Assembly: GCA_907163345.1 (NCBI GenBank)
Contig: CAJQUN010000423.1
Coordinates: 124,001 to 188,000 of the forward strand
DNA: 64,000 nt
Origin: Haberlea rhodopensis
Taxonomy: Eukaryota > Streptophyta > Magnoliopsida > Lamiales > Gesneriaceae
Direction of reading: 5' to 3'
Below the pieces are notes generated by a model, which was given only the letters and a program-made list of their open reading frames with translations, did no database searches and was not told the origin of the DNA. Numbering within the stretch: position 1 is the stretch's first letter; every line of letters begins with the position of its first letter. A program made the translations under genes and the position numbers. Below, piece after piece: positions 10,048 to 21,883 of the stretch.

Positions 10048-11838
10048 TGTGGGGTCTTCCCACCTTAACAGTGATTTAAAAGACATAAGAAGGACTAAAA
10101 ATGCATTAAAGTAACATCTTAAGGTTTTGGTTGTTACATGAGCTAACGGGATTACAGGCCAAAATGCAAAACTTCAAAAACAATTCATTACATTCTAAAG
10201 GAATGTCATTTAGATTTACACTACTCCTAGAGTAGATACTAATCATCACTTGAATTCTATACATTCCTGTGTCCCTCGCAGCTCACTGCCTCAACCCGAC
10301 CCTTAGTCCTTTCGTCCGAAAGTGTACCTACAGGGACAACACATCATGAGCATATATAATCTTACTTAACATTATAAATATCATAGTAAATGCATGAAAC
10401 ATTGGTTAAGTAATATGCTGGTTATACATTCACTTCTTATTGTTGTCCCTGATTTAGAATCATGCATATGGGGCATCTTACCCCCGTGGCATCTTACCAC
10501 AACATCATCGTATGGCCTCTTACCATATGGGGCATCTTACCCCGTGGCATCTTACCACAATACATCGCATGGCCTCTTACCATGTGGGGCATCTTACCCC
10601 GTGGCATCTTACCACAATACATCGCATGGCCTCTTACCATGTAGGGCATCTTACCCCGTGGCGTCTTACCACAATACATCACATAAATGTCATCATATAA
10701 GCATCGTATAAGCAATAAGCATCATATGAACTTCATCGTATAAACATCATATAGACATCATCGTGTAAACATCGTATAAACACCGTCATTTCATCGTGAA
10801 TACTCATGCAATAAAAGCATAGCTGTAGAATAGAGATGTGTGTTACCGTCCGATGCCCGTACGCTTCTTACGTACCTTTTCAAAAAGAGGAGGAGTCAAC
10901 AGACTTTATCTCCTTGATGGTGCCGGTACCTGGGATGGTTCTACAAGACCACATAATACCATATTAGATGCCTCAAAACCATCTTACATCATAAACTTAA
11001 CAAAATAAAACATCATTAAATTTTTCAACTTTCTGCCTGTCTCGATCGATCGGCCCTAGGTCTCGATCGATCGAGGCACTGTGCACTAACAGTGTCTTGG
11101 TTTCCTGCCTCGCTCGATCGATCGAACATTTTACCGATCGATCGAGGAGCTTCACCGATCGATCGAGAAATCCTTCGATCGATCGGCACCAAAATTTTGA
11201 AAACATGTTTAGACCTTCTGTCTCGCTCGATCGATCGGAAATAAATCTCGATCGATCGAGAGCTCTGAAAATCGGGATTTTTCCCCAGATTTTTGAGCAC
11301 CTCATTTCATACCATCTTTTCTACCTCATAACACATCTTTTATGCTGAAACAAACATGTGAAGAACTTCATAAAATATCCATGTAAGCTCTTAAATCGAA
11401 GGTTTAACAAAACCTAAGCTAACATGCATCATAACATCATCATAAACTTAGAGCTCAACCAACTTACAGAAAACAGGGCATCATGGCATTACCCAGATTT
11501 TCGAACACTTAGTTTCAAGCCAACAAAACTACCACATAGCACATATATCATGCTCATATAAACATGCTAGGAACTTCATAGGAACATCATGAATGAGCTT
11601 AAATCAAAGGTTCGACAAAAACCTAACCTAGCATGCCATTTTCATACCAAGTAAAACATTAACTTAAACAAAACTTAAACCAAACAGAATATGGTTTCTC
11701 ACCCTCCTTTGCTCCGATTTTTGGAAGGTTTCTTGCAAAGAATTTTGAAGTTTCTTCCTTCCTACCTGCTAAGCTGGAGCTGGATGTGTTTTGGACGAAA
11801 ATGGGGTGAGATTGGAGTGATGGAGGTGAAGTGAAAGA
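10048..11838 (-). repeat. 5' LTR of element A, truncated at its outer (U3) end
   Basis: Identical to 3179-4968 except for one extra A. At 11838 the match stops abruptly inside GTGAAAGA and the pol of B begins. The missing 302 bp correspond to 4969-5270 of the other LTR, i.e. the sense 5' end with the TATA-like box. It holds its own copies of the minisatellite (about 10469-10699), the decamer cluster (11039-11261) and the hairpin (10221-10235). Confidence 0.95.
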
Positions 11839-14419
11839 TACTTGTGCTGATGTCAACCTGTACTTCAACTCCTGGAAACTCTATTCACAAGCCTCAGACC
11901 AATAAAATGGTACTCCCTTTTGAGTCAACTGCGTCAGTGGATTGGCAATCTTCGAGAATCCTTCAACGAAACGACGGTAATATCCAGCCAAACCAAGAAA
12001 GCTCCGTATCTCGGGCACTGAAGTAGGCGTAAACCAATCCATCACTGCCTCTACTTTCCTGGGATCCACTGATACCCCGTCCCTAGAGATGACATGACCG
12101 AGAAATACCACGCTGCTCAACTAGAATTCACATTTGCTGAGCTTGGCAAACAACTGATTATCTCTGAGGATCTGGAGCACCGTCCGCAAATGACTCACGT
12201 GTTCCTCCTCACTCCGAGAAAAGATAAGTATGTCGTCAATGAACACAATGACGAACTGGTCTAGATATTGCTGGAACACCCGATTCATCAGACCCATGAA
12301 GACAGCCGGGGCATTCGTCACACCGAACGGCATAACCAAGAATTCGTAATGTCCATACCGAGTCCGAAATGCTATCTTCTATACATCCTCCTTTCTAACC
12401 CGAATTTGATGATAACCAGACCTCAAGTCAATCTTAGAATAGAGTCTCGTGCCCTGCAACTGATCAAACAGATCATCAATCCGCGGAAGAGGGTACTTGT
12501 ATTTAACCGTCGCTTTGTTCAACTGACGGTAATCGATACACAACCGCATCGAACCGTCCTTCTTCTTGACAAACAAGACCGGTGCACCCCAAGGCGATAC
12601 ACTCGGACGTATGTATCCCTTATCAAGGAGTTCCTATAATTGCACCTTCAGTTCCCTCAGTTCCGCCGGCGCCATTCTATAAGGGGCACGAGAAATAGCA
12701 GAAGTCCCCGGTAATAACTCGATTCCAAACTCGACATCTGCAACCTGGAATTTCATCCGGGAATACCTCAGTAAATTCCGCAACCATCGGTATTTCCTCA
12801 ATCCTCAGCTCTTTCTTCTTTTCCGCTATATCAACGGCATAGATAAGGTAACCCGTATGGCCATGTTCCAATAACCGTGATATTTTAACAGCTGAAACCA
12901 ACGGAATCTTCAGACGAGAACCATTCCCATAAAAGATCCACTGAATCTCCTGATCAGATCGGAATCGAACAGTTCTCTGTCGGCAGTCAACCACGGCCTG
13001 ATATCTGTTCGGCACATCAATACCCACAATACAATCAAAGTCTGTCATATTCAGCACAATCAGATCAGTTCAAATCATTGTCCTCAAAATAAATGAGGCA
13101 GTCAGGTAGTAGTCGATCTACAATCACATTCCTTCCGGTGGTTGTCGAGACCATAAGAGGCGTGGGCAACGGAGACTGGCACATACGATGTCTCTCCACA
13201 AAATCAGCAGATATAAAAGAATGGGAAGCACCTGTGTCTATCAAAAGAAAAGCAGGGTACGTAAATAAATGGCACGTACCACAATCACCTCCTCTGGGCT
13301 GCCTCGGCCTGCTCTCTAGTCAGTGCGTATACTTGTCCCTGAGGCGGTCCCACTGTCTGTCCTCCCGATGGTCGAGGCATAATCTGCTACCTCTGATGCA
13401 CTGTCCTATCATCAAATCTCGGCCTATTCATCCTGAAATCTGGCTGTCCTCCCCGACTGGGGCAATACCGAGAAATATGGCCCATCTTACCACAACTGAA
13501 ACAAGCTGGGCAGTTGCTTGATAAGTGTGACCCTCCACAATTATCACATCTTGCTTCCCCCGTTCTGTTCACTTGCGTTGGCCCCCGGTTGGTCGGTACG
13601 TTGCCCTTTCGACTTTCCTGTTTCCGGTTATAAGACTTCTTCCCAGTAAATTTAGAAGATGAAGAAGCTCCACGAAGCTTAAACTGCTCTCCGAGTGGTC
13701 TCAGGCTGTTAGCAACTAACCTCTGCGGTGGCACATGTGGGGGTACAATATCAGCATAAGCCCCAACCCAATCTCTGCCAGCTCTGCTCTAGTAAGAGCA
13801 TCATCAAAAGAGCTGGGGTTATTGGAGATAACCCGGTCAAATAACTCCGATATCAGACCTTTCAGAAAATGCCTCATCTTGGCATGTCCATTGCTAGCAA
13901 CGTGAGGGACATAGCTCAACAGTGACGAGTAATGCATGGCATAATCCGAGACAGTCATAATGCCCTGTTTCAAGTTGGTGAACTCGTCCTCTTTCAGCTC
14001 TCTGGCAGCGGCTGAGAAATATCGATTCAAAACCCGAGTTCTGAACAAGCTCCAATCAATAGGTACCCCTTAAGCTCTCAGCTCCATCACAGTTGTCTTC
14101 CACCACATGGAGGACTTCTTAGCCAGTTGAAATTCCATTAACCTCAGCCAAGCATTCTTGGCATAGGGTGCCGACACGAAGATCTGCTCTATCCTCTCTA
14201 ACCATTCCTCAGCGTCTACCCAGTCTCAGTTCCCTCGAATCTAGGCGGATGGAAGGTTAGGAACTGCGTCAGACTCAGTTCACCAGGCAATAAAGGCTGT
14301 ACAACAGGTTCCACACCCACAACAGGTGGCGGTAGAGGATTCGTCTGAGCAATGTTAGCGTTAACATTTCCTACATCGCCCACCTCCTCATTTAGGTTCC
14401 CCAAATTTATGGCCGCCAT
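11839..14419 (-). pseudogene. Element B gag-pol, 5' part (gag, protease, reverse transcriptase; broken)
   Basis: Starting at the ATG on the complement of 14419, minus-strand fragments in order match A: Gag N-terminus (LPGELSLTQFLTFHPPRFEGTE), capsid (14048-13716), two zinc knuckles (CDNCGGSHLSSNCPACFSCGKMGHISRYC region, about 13450-13560), a protease region without a continuous frame (about 13090-13330), a stretch with DFDCIVGIDV (13057 down), and the reverse transcriptase (KKDGSMRLCIDYRQLN, then FIDDILIFS near 12230, then GLAGYYRRF near 11970). Breaks include a stop after FEGTETG (about 14214), a frameshift near 13735, lost sequence around 12740-12760 and stops at 12377 and 12121. The frame ends at 11839, at about codon 861 of the A numbering. 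This is the upstream half of the gene whose end lies at 1696-3178. Confidence 0.92.
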
Positions 14420-14621
14420 GCTGTAATACAAGGGTTAACAACAATTCCAGAAACAATACATATATTACACCATTAGATAACATGAATAACAATAAGCATG
14501 TTATAACAATTATATACCAATATGCATAAACATGCTCATATGTAAACTCCTAGCCAACAAGTTGCTAAGGCTACCCTTCAATCATCCCCGGTTTCTCTTA
14601 ACCACTGTCTGATACCACTAA
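14420..14621 (-). other. Leader and degraded primer-binding site of element B
   Basis: The complement of 14606-14617 reads TGGTATCAGACA. Compared with TGGTATCAGAGCAGTGG in A, bases are missing after TCAGA, so tRNA pairing is weakened. The rest is A/T-rich leader without a gene. Confidence 0.8.
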
Positions 14622-16670
14622 TGTAAGGACCCTAGTTCTTTAAGTGTGAAATAAGGGCATAAGTAGAGCTAAAGTGTATTATCAAGTATAAAAATTCGTG
14701 TTGAGGCCTTGAGCTTTAAGGATTACATGCCAAGATAATTACTTCCAAATGGATTAGTTACATTCCTAACAAAATGAATTATAATCCTATAGATTTACAC
14801 TACTCCTAGAGTAGAAACTATACAAAAGAATCCAGCTTCTATATCAAAAGCACTCCTCGCTAGCTCACTGCGTCAACCCGACCTTAGTCCCTTTATGCCA
14901 AGATGTACCTACAAGGACAACCCCCAAATTATGAACATATAATAATCCATATTGAATTTAGCATGATTAGAAATCGTAAATGCATAAACCGTAATTACAA
15001 AACACTTCATGTTTTCCAATTGCATTTTAAACGCTCCATTTATGGTTGTCCCTGTATCATAACTCATGAGTATAATCAATGGATTATTTAATGGTTTCAC
15101 AAATGTCATGACATATCACCATTTCATTATCACCAATCACCAATCCCTAGTCTGTTATAACAGTGTATTTTAATGCACCTCGCTTGTCATGACAGTGTCA
15201 CTAATACCCCTCGCTTCGACATATTAGCGGCATTGAATAACCTCGCTCAAATGCGACATGCGTCAATACCCTCGCTTCAGCATTTGGCAGCAATTATTCA
15301 TTCCTCGCTACAATATGACAGCGGCAAGTATTCTATCATCGCTTCAAATGACAGTGGCAAAGCATTAAAATCATCACTCTAATATAACCATGGGATGTGC
15401 ACCAAGTGTTCAACATACACATATGCAATCATAATGCATAATTCAACATGTATTTCCATCTACAATGCACAATTTAATATATACTTGCATCCTCAATGCA
15501 TATTCCAATGAGTATATAAAATACATGTACCGTTGGGTGCCCGTACGTCTCTCTAAGTACCTTTCCAAAATGTAGGATTTGGTAGGACTCTATCCCCTTT
15601 TTTGTGTTGCTACATGGGAAGGCTCTACACAAGTGCACAACACAATATTAGATGTCAGTTATTGACCAAAATCAAAATCCCATCAGCATTACAAAAATCA
15701 ATATTTTTCAACATTTCAAGCCTCTCGATCGATCGGTACTTATAGCTCGATCGATCGGGAGATGATAGTTTTTGGTGTCCAAAACGCTACCTCGCTCGAT
15801 CGATCGAGGTGACCTCACCGATCGATCGAGCTGAGCATTATCTTTCCAAAATTTCCTCTACCTTGCGCGATCGATCGGAGTAAACTTCTCGATCGATTGA
15901 GCAGCTCTGTAAATGCGAGAAACCACCATTTTCGAGCATATCATACTTGCTAACACATAATACACCAAAAGCCATCAAACTTCCACAACACAATACACTT
16001 TAATCTTCATTACACTACCATGAAACTACACAACAACAAAATCCAACAAGAATACTACCATACATGCCATTTTTACTAAACATAATAACTCTCCTCAATC
16101 AAAGCATTAAACCAAACAACACATGATTCCTTACCCTCTTTTTGCTCCAACTTTTAGCAAGATCAAACAATAAAATCTCAAGTCCCTTCCTCCTTCTTCC
16201 TGCTGGATGGTGGACGATTTTGGGGGAAATGGGGAGTGATTTTGAGTGATGAGGGTTGAGTGATGGGAGAGTCAAATGAGGTATGGGCATGGCTGCAGTC
16301 TTGCAGATAGGTATGGGTTGTGGGGTGGTAGTTGGAAGCAATGTTATGATATAGTGTGTCCCGGTACTTAGCATGATGTATTAAAATATCCCTACTTGAT
16401 ATTTTATAGCATCTACTCAAATAAAGTTCATCAAAACTCCAATTAAACATGTTTTACCAAAAACAATTAACACCCACCCCAAATAACCATGCCATAACTC
16501 AATTTTCCAACATGCATCACATGCACCCTGAAATGCATTAACAGGTCATGCCCACCGTGACTAAGCATTTCACCATAATTCTTAATTCAACACCCAATAA
16601 ATTAATATCATAATCATCTCATAAATATAATTATTGCCCAAATGTATATAATCATTTCGGGGATATCACA
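14622..16670 (-). repeat. 5' LTR of element B (2,049 bp)
   Basis: The plus strand begins TGTAAGGACCCTAG and ends GGGGATATCACA. It contains the CTACTC/GAGTAG hairpin (14800-14814), TCGCT/AGCGG modules (about 15180-15370), a GTACGT-type inverted repeat (about 15540-15560) and a decamer cluster (about 15725-15900). The next five bases, AAGAC (16671-16675), would be one copy of the target duplication; the partner is outside the window. No gene. Confidence 0.93.
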
Positions 16671-16679
16671 AAGACTATA

Positions 16680-17082
16680 CTAGACATGCATTTAAAGATA
16701 AGGAGAAAGGACAACTAGCTATGCAAGAATAGATGAAATCTCTAATGAAGAACAACAACTACGATTTAGTTCCAAAGTCAACTGGGAAAAGGTGATCGGA
16801 TGGAAATGGATTTTCAAGAAAAAATAAGGCACCTAACCATTAGAGCCACCTAGATATAAGACTAGACTAGTTACAAAAGGATCTCACAAGTTGAAGGAAT
16901 AGACTTCCACGAGATAGTTTCTGTAGCAGTTAAATATGAGTCATAAGGATGGTAATATCTATTGCCGTTACACATGACATTGACCTTGATCAATTAGATG
17001 TAAAGAAAACTTTATTGCACATGAATATTGATGAATAATCAAATGATGAAAGTCTTATATCCCGATCAATTCTAAAGATGTA
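16680..17082 (+). pseudogene. Ty1/copia reverse-transcriptase remnant, copy 1
   Basis: Translation in shifting plus frames gives the copia reverse-transcriptase start: ESLMKN, then a degraded KKVIGWKWIFKKK motif, PPRYKTRLVTKGS-like, VEGIDFHEIVS-like and DIDLDQLDVKKTLLH-like segments. It has several stops (for example TAG in the block corresponding to EEIESL) and small deletions. It is interrupted on the left by the insertion of B. It resembles the second copy at 17235-17640 closely enough to be a duplicate or a second fragment of the same family. Confidence 0.82.
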
Positions 17083-17234
17083 TAACATAGGATGTGACAA
17101 ATTTACAAGGTTAATAGTTGACGAGATATAGACAAAGAAGGTGAATCAAACCACCCTCGAATTATGGATACACAGATTTGGTTTAATGTGCATTCACAGT
17201 AGCTGGTGATATCATAGTGGATGAACCAGCAAGT
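17083..17234 (+). other. Short link between the two copia remnants
   Basis: About 150 bp that I cannot assign with confidence. It starts with a run (AATTCTAAAGATGTATAACAT) that could be later copia pol, and ends in GCTGGTGATATCATAGTGGATGAACC. No frame or RNA feature is supported. Confidence 0.4.
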
Positions 17235-17640
17235 GTGAGTGATGCAAAGAATGTAAAGGATAAGGAGAAAGAACAACTAGCAATGCAAGAAGAGATTGAA
17301 TCTCTAATGAAGAACAAACACCATGGATTTAGTTCTAAAGCCAACAAGGAAAAAGATGATGGGATCGAAATGGATTTTCAAGCAAAAGAAGGCACTTGAC
17401 AGTTAGAGCCACCTAGATATAAGACTAGACTAGATGCAAAAGGATTCTCACAAGTTGAAGGAATAAACTTCCACGAACTAGTTTCTCCAACAGCCAAATA
17501 TAAGTCATAAGGATGGCAATCTCTATCGTCGTACAAATGACCTTGAGCTTGATCAATTAAATGTAAAGACAACTTTCTTGCATAGGAATATTGATGAACA
17601 AACCTATATAAGTAATCCTGAAGGTTTTGAAATAAACAGC
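17235..17640 (+). pseudogene. Ty1/copia reverse-transcriptase remnant, copy 2
   Basis: Better preserved than copy 1: it reads EQLAMQEEIESLMKNKH, then WIFKQKKA-like, EPPRYKTRLDAKGFSQVEGINFHELVSPTAKY-like, and after a frame change LELDQLNVKTTFLHRNIDEQTYISNPEGFEINS-like. These are the conserved blocks of copia reverse transcriptase upstream of the YVDD box, which is missing. The frame is lost at TGA 17397 and TAA near 17507. It ends a few tens of bases before LTR F, so the copia element was probably the site into which F inserted. Confidence 0.82.
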
Positions 17641-17673
17641 AATGAACCACTAGTGTGTTTTAATCACTTTATT

Positions 17674-18496
17674 TGACAATAAAATTCCAATTTAGCACGA
17701 TATATCGCAAGTGCACAGTTGTCAAGTTTTAGTATAGATTATGAAGAACAAGTTGTCGAACCCACAACTAACTGTAAGTACCAAATAACATGTTTTTAAC
17801 TATATTTAACCTACGATAATAAATTGAATAAATAAACTAATTAATTAAACTACTACTAATTATCCAACCAAGTAAACCAAAGTTGACGAGAAAAATCAAC
17901 TTGAGAAGATTATCAAGATGTTGGTTCACCAATGTAATCATTCCCTAGGACCCTTGATTGAATATCCATATATCTCTAAGGTGACGAGTTTTCCTAATTT
18001 ATTCAATATACAATGATCAACCTATTCCAAACATAATATTAACGTGCAATAAGCCACTCCCGTGTCTTATTGAGCAATCAATTTTGTATTAAGTTCTATG
18101 AAAACTACTAGCCTTCGATTGAGTAATCTATTGCTGTCATACGTGTATTTGATCTCATCTCTCGATCTCAATCTGAAATTCACGGCCCAATTTACTAGAT
18201 CGTATCACAATATCGTATGGTCAATTTCAATCTTGATAAGTAATATCAATTCAAAGGTAGCTACTTTTTGAAAGCATTAAGAACATAAATTATACACATG
18301 GGATATAGGAATTCAATCAATAACCAATAATCAAATTATAGGTTCAAAACAAAGGATTCCCTAATCTTGATAAATAAACCTTAGTTCATAATAATACTTA
18401 AAAACCATGCATAAACATGTCTTGCAACAAATCAAGCATGAACAAAACTAAACTAAAGTTTAAAGATGAGAATAAACTCCCATCGTCGACTCCGTT
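17674..18496 (-). repeat. LTR of element F, left segment (Athila/Tat-like, minus sense)
   Basis: Read on the minus strand this is the 3' part of an LTR: GTGGGTTCGACAACTTGTTC, then TTGACAACTGTGCACTTGCG, ending near TTTTATTGTCA. That order is usual for the ends of Athila/Tat-type plant LTRs. The other LTR segment is 23321-23946; the split is caused by D. Together they give about 1,450 bp. The exact outer end (17674) is my best estimate from a TG...CA boundary. Confidence 0.7.
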
Positions 18497-19198
18497 TGAT
18501 GTGACTAGGAATAGACAAATTTGTTGCGCTTAATTGTCTACGATTTGGTATATTTTGATGGATAATTCGATACATATACTACTTAATCGTATGTTTTGTG
18601 TAATTGTAGGTGAAATCGAACAAATGAGCTAACAAAGGCGAATAAGGATTAAGAAATGCATTGGATTTGACAAGGGATCAAAGTATACCAAGAAAAATGC
18701 ATAAAAGTTGAATGAAGTGCTCGATCAATTGCCCCGAAAAGCCCGATCGATCGAGCATGGTAGAGAATTTAAGCAACAAAATATGTGAACTACCGATCGA
18801 TCGAGCAGAAGAGTCCGATCGATCAAGAATGGTAGAAAAATTAGGCACCGAAAGTTGCAGTCGGCGATCGATCGAGCGAGGTTACCGGTCGATCGAGAGA
18901 CCAGAATCCTCAAAATTTTGGAAACTCGATTTTTCCATCTTGGGATAGATTTTTATATACCATATCAGATTCCTACCCTATATACTTGAGATTGACTTTA
19001 AAATCATACTATTCCAAGATAATTTTAGATTTTAGAATAGATTTTACTCTAAAACTTTTGAAGACGCTTTGGAGGATCAAACCACGAAGACGGAATTGAC
19101 TAGCCGAAAGCTTGTTTCTCTTTAGTAACTCTTTTTCTATCGCTTATTTGATGTTTTCTATCATAGATTTTGTTGTTTTTAGTTTGATTATGAGTAGC
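18497..19198 (+). repeat. 5' LTR of D, first segment
   Basis: Matches 21884 onward of the 3' LTR. It contains five to six CGATCGATCG-like motifs (18720-18900) set in a repeated unit of the type CCGATCGATCGAGCA..GGTAGA. It is interrupted at GTAGC (19194-19198) by E and resumes at 20761. Confidence 0.92.
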
Positions 19199-20760
19199 TG
19201 ATGTGACTAGAAATAGACACATCTATTGAGTTTAATTGTTTACGGTTTGGTATGTTTTGATGGATAATATGATACATATGCTACCTAATCGTATATTTGT
19301 GTAAATGTAGGAAAAGGTGAAGAAATCAAGCTAAAATGATGAAAGAAGGAGTAAAGTTGAAGAAAAGAGGAAAAAAATCGGAATCAAAGACACATGTTGC
19401 TCCTTTCTCCTCAAATTTATATATGTTCGAGCCAAATTTTGCAAATGTGGTCCATAGAAAAGTTGTAGAACTTTGAGTTACTTCGAGTGGACAGCTGATT
19501 CGTCGAATTCGGAGTTCGTATGAGAAAGTTATGGCCAAAATACGAAACTCGCCAGAAAACGTTAAAAATCGGCGATCGATCGGCAAAATCCGCGATCGAT
19601 CGCCGATACATTCTACCTGAAAAATAAAGGCTGGCTATCGATCGCCAGCCAGCGCCGATCGATCGCCAGCAGAGTTTTGGAAAGCTTGGATTCTTGATTT
19701 CTTTCCTTCCTACATGATTTCTAACCTACCCCTCAGCCTCCTAACCTCATATACTCGAAAATTAGTCTCTTTTAGAGAGAATTCAGACTTTAGAAATAAT
19801 TTTTAGACTTTAGAATAATTTTTCTTTCAATTTTTGTGAAGAACGCTTGAAGAACGAAGACGGAAGCGACACTCCGGAATCGTGCTTCCTTTTAGTAACT
19901 TTTTCTTTTCCTATTAGTTTGATGCTTTCTAGATTAATTTTGATTGTTTTTAATCTAGTTATGAGTAGCTAAATACTTTTGTGATTCTCGATTTAGGAAA
20001 ACTATACATTGGATGTTTACGATTCTTGTGAGATAAGTTTTGATTGTTGATTTTCTTTGAGTATCAATTGTTTTTTTGATTTGATTGTCATAATTGTTAT
20101 GCATGATTGTTGGATTGATCACCTAGCTATCTTTCATACAATTTAATGCTAAAATTAGATATCAAATACGGAATCGTTTGATCCCTCTAATTTACGAAGC
20201 AACTAAGATTAATTAAATTCCGCTTGTAAGTTTGTTAAATTCTTAGGAAAAACAATTGACTAGATTAAACATAGACGCTTGGATTATGTTGTTTAGATTC
20301 ATCAATCTCACTAGTTCATATGCTATCATCGATTTAAATCTTAATCACTTGTATTTTGATTGATTGTTTGATAAGGGTTAAACTAGAATGCTTAGGCTAC
20401 TTAACTAAACTTAAGGTGAGATAGGACTTTGATTATTGGATTAAACGTCCACGATGAATATTCATAAGAGAATTGAATCATATGTGAAGATCGATGACCA
20501 AGATAGTAAACACCAATTGTAAAGTTAACCGAAAACCGAGAATCGCTATTTTCTCATAAGTTAATTCATCTAGTTTAATTTTGCATCATAGTAGTAGTAT
20601 TATTCAATTGATTTCAAAAACCCCTTTTTTATTTTCGTTTGCATAAGTTAACACAAAGATATAACCTTCCTCGTGGGATCGATCTCTACTCACGCTACTA
20701 CATTCATTACTGTTATTAACTTGAGAGGGTTAATTTGGGCGTACGCGATAAACGCTACCA
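19199..20760 (+). mobile_element. Element E: solo LTR inserted in the D 5' LTR
   Basis: Begins TGATGTGACTAGAAATAG and ends AAACGCTACCA, with the perfect duplication GTAGC on both sides (19194-19198 and 20761-20765). Length 1,562 bp. It is related to, but clearly diverged from, the D LTR. There is no internal sequence, so the two LTRs recombined after insertion. It has its own decamer motifs at about 19572-19668 (GGCGATCGATCGGC, CGCGATCGATCGCC and others). Minus-strand frames over this region are not credible genes. Confidence 0.95.
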
Positions 20761-21492
20761 GTAGCTAAACCTTTTAATTCTTGGTTGAGGTATGCATGTC
20801 TTTGGAATTAAAACACTTGTGAAGATTTTGGTTTGATTGTTTGATTTAATCCAATTTTAATTTGTTTTGCAGATTGTGATTGTTATGATTATTGTGTTTG
20901 ATTGATAGATTGATCACCTAGTAATCATGTACGCAATCTAAGGCTAATTAAGAAGCAACTAAGATTGATAATTACATGCTGTTGGTATTATTAAATTCCT
21001 AGGAAAACGATTGGATAATTGATTCTAACAGCTGTAGCCGATTAGAGTCATCAAACTTACTAGTTTTTGAAGCTATCATTGAATTAACTTAACGACTGTA
21101 GTTTTGGTAAAGGATTTGATAAAAGTCGAATTTGAATGATGTTTTCTGTTTGACTACGATTACGCTAAGAGAGGAATTAAATTCCAATTGATGAATAATT
21201 GAATAAAATCGATTATTTTATGATTTGATGATCAAGTGAATAATTTCCAAAGGCAAAGTTGACCAAAAACCAAGAATTGCTTTTTAATCTTGATAATCTA
21301 GTGATTTTGATTTCTTTAGTTTAATTAGTTATAGTTAAAAATTGCAAAGACCCCCTAATTGTCATTTATTTATTTGGTTTTCCGTTAACACAAGAGATTA
21401 TCCTTCTTCGAGGGATCGATCCCTACTTTCACTACTACATTAGTATTATAAAAAGTGGGGTTAATTTGGACGTACACGATAAACGCACACCA
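20761..21492 (+). repeat. 5' LTR of D, second segment
   Basis: Starts with the second GTAGC and continues TAAACCTTTTAATTCTTGG, matching 22576-23315. It ends GCACACCA at 21492, directly before the primer site. A/T-rich, no gene. Confidence 0.92.
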
Positions 21493-21731
21493 ATTTTTTG
21501 CGCCATTGCCGGGGAAGGCGTTTACTTTTGTGTTAATTTTTTTATTTATTATTATCCCACAACTACTTTGGTTAGTTAATGAGTACATGTGAATCATCAT
21601 GAAGACAATTTTTAATACGATCCTGAGATTGAGAGGACACTACATCGGAGGAGGAAAGAAACGAGGAGACTTGAAGAAGAAGAAGAAGAAGAAGAAGAAG
21701 AAGAAGAGAAGAAGAAGAAGAGAGAAACACG
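21493..21731 (+). other. Primer-binding site and leader of D, with a GAA microsatellite
   Basis: Close to the LTR, 21499-21515 reads TGCGCCATTGCCGGGGA. This resembles the TGGCGCCGTTGCCGGGGA primer site typical of Athila/Tat-type plant elements, with two differences. The leader continues with GATCCTGAGATTGAGAGGAC, then a (GAA)n run at 21673-21724 that is slightly interrupted. Confidence 0.85.
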
Positions 21732-21883
21732 ATGGCTGCGAATCAAAGCTTGAGACAGTTGGCGAATCCTAACTTGGATCAACAACCTCTCTGCATCACT
21801 TTCCCTGTGCTTGCAAATAACATAAATTTTGAACTTGAGTATGGTTTACTCGTGGTCGAGCAAAGATTAAGCATGGGGGAGTT
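21732..21883 (+). pseudogene. Truncated Athila-type gag of D
   Basis: The ATG at 21732 opens MAANQSLRQLANPNLDQQ, then PLCITFPVL and NNINFELEYGLL. This matches the start of Athila-type Gag proteins, which normally run for several hundred residues. After about 40 codons the coding sequence jumps to AAGCATGGGGGAGTT (21869-21883), the polypurine tract, and then the 3' LTR. The open frame simply runs on into the LTR for 12 codons. It encodes no known domain and is not expected to function, but the 5' end of gag may matter for packaging. Confidence 0.85.

Larger units (their letters stand above)
3179..11838 (-). mobile_element. Element A: young Tekay-like Ty3/gypsy retrotransposon inserted in B
   Basis: Layout on the minus strand is 5' LTR (10048-11838, truncated), primer site, one gag-pol frame, polypurine tract and 3' LTR (3179-5270). 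The LTR copies differ by one A in a run (4 at about 4012, 5 at about 10881) over the 1,790 bp I compared. This indicates very recent insertion or gene conversion. The left flank is the pol of B. The expected 5-bp duplication of the left flank (CGTAC, 3174-3178) is absent on the right, because the outer 302 bp of the 5' LTR and about 200 bp of B are missing there. The family call rests on the chromodomain, the gag type and the initiator-Met primer site. Confidence 0.93.

Noticed and set aside
21683..21724. GAA/Lys-Glu-rich coding segment before gag in D
   Set aside because: Simple triplet microsatellite in the leader; the gag frame starts after it at 21732.
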